Assembly (NCBI GenBank): GCA_025350985.1 | Contig: JANXWU010000144.1 | Coordinates: forward strand, 1-10,069 | Length of the DNA stretch: 10,069 nucleotides | Source: Spartobacteria bacterium | GTDB lineage: Bacteria > Verrucomicrobiota > Verrucomicrobiia > Chthoniobacterales > Chthoniobacteraceae | Direction: 5' to 3' | Part shown: positions 7,988-10,069 of the stretch, in pieces | Position numbering within the stretch: position 1 is the stretch's first letter | Layout of the letters: the number at the start of each line of letters is the position of its first letter | Notes under the pieces: model-generated | What the model was told of the DNA's origin: nothing | The model's input: only the letters and a program-made list of their open reading frames with translations | The model's database searches: none | Made by a program: the position numbers and the translations under genes

Positions 7988-9275
7988 TGGGCCGCGGCAC
8001 GATCACGTCTTTCACCAACACCTTCGACTTGCGCCCGCTCGCCTCATACTTCTCCCGGCGCTCGGGCGGGAGGACATCCTGCGTCGCTTCCTGGTAGCCG
8101 CCTTTTTGTTGAAAATATGCGAACGCTTGGGTGGACAGCGCGAAGATTTTCTCGACGCCTTTCTCGGACGCCAGCCGTTCGGCGAAGGCCATCAATTTCT
8201 GTCCGTAGCCCTGGCCGCCGTGGCTTTTGCTGACGTACACGCACGCCATCTCGGCTTTTTTTTCCGCGGTGAAAACGTGCAAGGCCACACAGCCGACGAT
8301 CGCTCGATCGATCTCCAGCACCCAATAATCTTCAATGTGCGCGATGATGTCCGCGCGCGTGCGGCGGGCCAGTTCCTCGCTGTCCACCGATTGCCGGATG
8401 AGGTTCATCACCGTCCGCACGTCCTTCTTAAACACACGCCGGACTTGCTGGTACTCGTTCGAGTAAATCATCGTGCCGACGCCCTCGGCGCTGAACACTT
8501 CGCTCAGCAGCGCCTCGTTGATATTGCCATTCAGCAGATGCACGCGCGGCACCCCCTCGCGGCACGCGCGCGCCGCGTTTTCGAGCTTCGACACGAGGTT
8601 GCGCTCGTGGACTTTTTTCTTTTTTAAAATCTCGTCCGTCTCGGCGATGGACAGTTGGCGCACGATCTCGCCGGCGAGGAGGAGACCTTCCTGCGAGAGC
8701 AAATAGATGATCTTGATCGCGCGCATCGCCGCGGCCACCTCGACCGCGATTGCATCACTGTTCACGCGAAAGGTTTTCCCTTCTCCGTCGAAACCGATTG
8801 GCGGGATGATCGGCGTGATGCCGTCGTTCAAGAAAAGATGCAGCGCCTGCGTGTCCACGCGCTCGACGCGACCCGTCCACTGGGAATCGACGCCGCCCAA
8901 AATGCCCGCCGGATGCGCGATGATCGCATTCGCATAAGCCGCGCGCAGATCGACCGTAGTGAGACCCTGCATGATGTCGTTCATCACCTGCGAAGCGGCT
9001 TCAATGCTTAGTTTCAGCGTCGCGTCGTCGGTGATGCCGATGCCGTCGGAATTGGAAAATTTTACTCCGCGCTCGGCGGAAAGTTTCTCCACTTGCGCCG
9101 CGACGCCATGCACGAGGATGACCTTGATGCTCAACGACCGCAGGACGGCGACATCGAGCAGGATGTTCGAGAAATTCTCCGACGCGACGATGTCGCCATC
9201 GACGGCGACCACGAAGATTTTTTCGCGGAAGCGCGGGACGTATTGGAGGATGCCGCGGAGGTCGGAGGCTTTCAT
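7980..9275 (-). CDS. argA: N-acetylglutamate synthase (two-domain, ArgA type)
   Basis: ArgA transfers acetyl from acetyl-CoA to glutamate, the first step of arginine synthesis, in the cytoplasm. The protein is 431 residues (E. coli ArgA is 443). Residues about 1-280 form an amino-acid-kinase fold, with FVVAVDGDIVASENFSNILLDV near the N-terminus aligning to the E. coli ArgA segment containing LGGEAIEHENFSSIV. The usual glycine pair is DG here, consistent with a domain that binds arginine for feedback rather than phosphorylating. Residues about 280-425 form a GNAT acetyltransferase domain with VYVSKSHGGQGYGQKLMAF (347-364) for acetyl-CoA and the ArgA-specific tail FQQKGGYQ, LPPERREKY and SKVLVKD. 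I chose the ATG at 9275 (MKASDLRGILQYVPRF). The frame stays open to 9395, but that extension reads through 7-base repeats. No Shine-Dalgarno is visible. A symporter gene follows after 90 bases. Confidence 0.93.
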   Translation of the reverse strand: MKASDLRGILQYVPRFREKIFVVAVDGDIVASENFSNILLDVAVLRSLSIKVILVHGVAAQVEKLSAERGVKFSNSDGIGITDDATLKLSIEAASQVMNDIMQGLTTVDLRAAYANAIIAHPAGILGGVDSQWTGRVERVDTQALHLFLNDGITPIIPPIGFDGEGKTFRVNSDAIAVEVAAAMRAIKIIYLLSQEGLLLAGEIVRQLSIAETDEILKKKKVHERNLVSKLENAARACREGVPRVHLLNGNINEALLSEVFSAEGVGTMIYSNEYQQVRRVFKKDVRTVMNLIRQSVDSEELARRTRADIIAHIEDYWVLEIDRAIVGCVALHVFTAEKKAEMACVYVSKSHGGQGYGQKLMAFAERLASEKGVEKIFALSTQAFAYFQQKGGYQEATQDVLPPERREKYEASGRKSKVLVKDVIVPRPTA

Positions 9276-9297
9276 TGACTGATTTTGCCGCAAGCTA

Positions 9298-9310
9298 TCG
9301 CGTGACGCGA
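9298..9310. promoter_or_regulatory. Short inverted repeat upstream of argA
   Basis: TCGCG-TGA-CGCGA is a perfect 5-base inverted repeat centred about 29 bases before the argA start, where an operator could sit. It does not resemble the AT-rich ArgR box. In a GC-rich genome such a repeat can arise by chance. Confidence 0.2.
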
Positions 9311-9322
9311 AGCAGGGACAAG

Positions 9323-9458
9323 CAACTTTCAACTTCCAGCGTTCAACGTCCAACTTCCAAATTCCAACGCTCAACGTCCAACGCTCAACTTCCAACTTTC
9401 AAAGATACGGAGAGCACTGAGCCTTTGAACGTTGAGCGTTGAGCGTTGAGCGTTCCAT
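9323..9458. repeat. Inverted array of 7-base repeats (CAACNNN units)
   Basis: From 9323 to 9399 eleven 7-base units follow one another without a break (CAACTTT, CAACTTC, CAGCGTT, CAACGTC, CAACTTC, CAAATTC, CAACGCT, CAACGTC, CAACGCT, CAACTTC, CAACTTT), with a partial unit at 9400-9406. After a unique spacer, 9424-9458 carries the same repeat on the opposite strand, including three identical GTTGAGC units (9431-9451). The inner ends (9393-9404 and 9423-9434) can pair at 11 of 12 positions around an 18-base loop, and further units pair with mismatches. The array lies in the gap between divergent argA and the DedA gene. No coding or CRISPR character is seen: units are far shorter than CRISPR repeats and there are no spacers. 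Confidence 0.9.
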
Positions 9459-9503
9459 TTTTTATTTGCCAACCTTCGGCGACACGCGGACAAACAGCGC
9501 GCG

Positions 9504-10069
9504 ATGTTGCATCATTTCATTCAAGTCTGGTTCGGCTGGGTTCAGGACTGGGGCTACCTTGGCGTCATCCTTTTGATGGCGATGGAAAGCTCGATCTTTC
9601 CGGTGCCCAGCGAAGTCGTGATTCCGCCCGCAGCCTACATGGCCGCGCAGCCCGGTGCGCACATGACGCTGTGGGGCGTCGTCCTCGCGGGCACGTTTGG
9701 CTCGTGGCTTGGGTCGGCGATCACCTACTGGATTGCGCGCGCGGTCGGGCGCGTGGTGATCGTGAAATGGGGACGCTATTTTTTCATCAGCGAGGCGAAA
9801 CTGCAGCGCGCGGAGCAATGGGTCCATCGCTACGAGGCGGGCGGCGTTTTCTTTGCGCGGCTACTGCCGGTGATCCGTCATCTCATCTCGATTCCCGCCG
9901 GCATCATCCGGATGAATTTCGCGCGCTTCAGCGCGCTGACGATCATCGGCTCGGAGATCTGGTGCTGGGTGCTCGCATGGCTCGGCGGCCGCGTGGGCGC
10001 AAAGCTCGACGCGCGCGAACTCGGCGCGCTGCAGACGGGCATCGGCGTGGACCTCGGCGGGCTGATCCA
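9504..10069 (+). CDS. DedA family (SNARE-associated/VTT-like) membrane protein; 3' end cut by window
   Basis: DedA proteins are inner-membrane proteins involved in lipid-carrier or phospholipid flipping, envelope homeostasis and proton-motive-force balance. 188 codons are visible and the family is about 200-220 residues, so only a short C-terminal part is missing. Seen: a first hydrophobic segment (GYLGVILLMAMESSIFPVPSE) with the hallmark Glu28, Pro33, Pro35 and Glu37; a G-rich helix with GSWLGSAITYWIARAVGR (66-83); and the core FxRxxPxxR motif FARLLPVIRHLISIPAG (117-133) with Arg119, Pro122 and Arg125, then M137 and a last helix around IIGSEIWCWVLAWLGG. The start is ATG at 9504, since it gives the normal short N-terminus before the first helix. 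No Shine-Dalgarno precedes it. The gene is divergent from argA across the heptamer array. Confidence 0.92.
   Translation, partial: MLHHFIQVWFGWVQDWGYLGVILLMAMESSIFPVPSEVVIPPAAYMAAQPGAHMTLWGVVLAGTFGSWLGSAITYWIARAVGRVVIVKWGRYFFISEAKLQRAEQWVHRYEAGGVFFARLLPVIRHLISIPAGIIRMNFARFSALTIIGSEIWCWVLAWLGGRVGAKLDARELGALQTGIGVDLGGLI

Noticed and set aside
9276..9395. 40-residue N-terminal extension of ArgA
   Set aside because: It is translated from the 7-base repeat array, giving a repetitive peptide unlike any ArgA; the family alignment starts at 9275.
9323..9458. CRISPR array
   Set aside because: Units are 7 bases, contiguous and without spacers, and no cas genes are present.

Overview
The window is a GC-rich (roughly 60 percent G+C by eye), densely coded bacterial chromosome segment. 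It holds eight protein genes: six complete, one (lepA) missing only its last few codons at the left edge, and one (DedA family) cut by the right edge. Housekeeping genes dominate: lepA, dinB, dnaA and argA. Predicted lipoproteins, a DnaA-type origin protein and DedA point to a diderm bacterium. The lack of Shine-Dalgarno sequences, dnaA standing apart from dnaN, and the protein style suggest Verrucomicrobiota or a relative. That placement is an inference and was not tested by a search.

Layout, left to right. Positions 1-1828 (minus) encode the ribosomal GTPase LepA/EF4. Divergent from it are two small lipoprotein genes on the plus strand: an unrecognised one (1949-2518) and a 3D-domain, RlpA/MltA-like cell-wall protein (2560-3177). 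DNA polymerase IV (dinB, 3227-4279, GTG start) follows. It converges on dnaA (5665 to 4292, minus), leaving only 12 bases between the two stop codons. The 442-base gap upstream of dnaA (5666-6107) is the only long non-coding stretch. It contains three DnaA-box-like 9-mers, one of them on top of the probable dnaA -10 hexamer, an alternating purine-pyrimidine tract, hairpins and an A+T-rich patch. It is a candidate origin and/or autoregulatory region. Beyond it, on the minus strand, are a sodium:solute symporter (7889 to 6108) and two-domain N-acetylglutamate synthase argA (9275 to 7980). An interval of 228 bases carrying an inverted array of 7-base repeats then separates argA from the divergent DedA-family membrane protein (9504 to the window end).

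No phage, transposon, CRISPR or defence genes were seen, and no clear undescribed system. The points most worth a second look are non-coding: the dnaA upstream region, the heptamer array near 9323-9458, and a recurring arrangement in which a -10-like hexamer sits 6-7 bases before the start codon with no ribosome binding site. That arrangement suggests leaderless transcripts for dnaA, dinB and the 3D lipoprotein.
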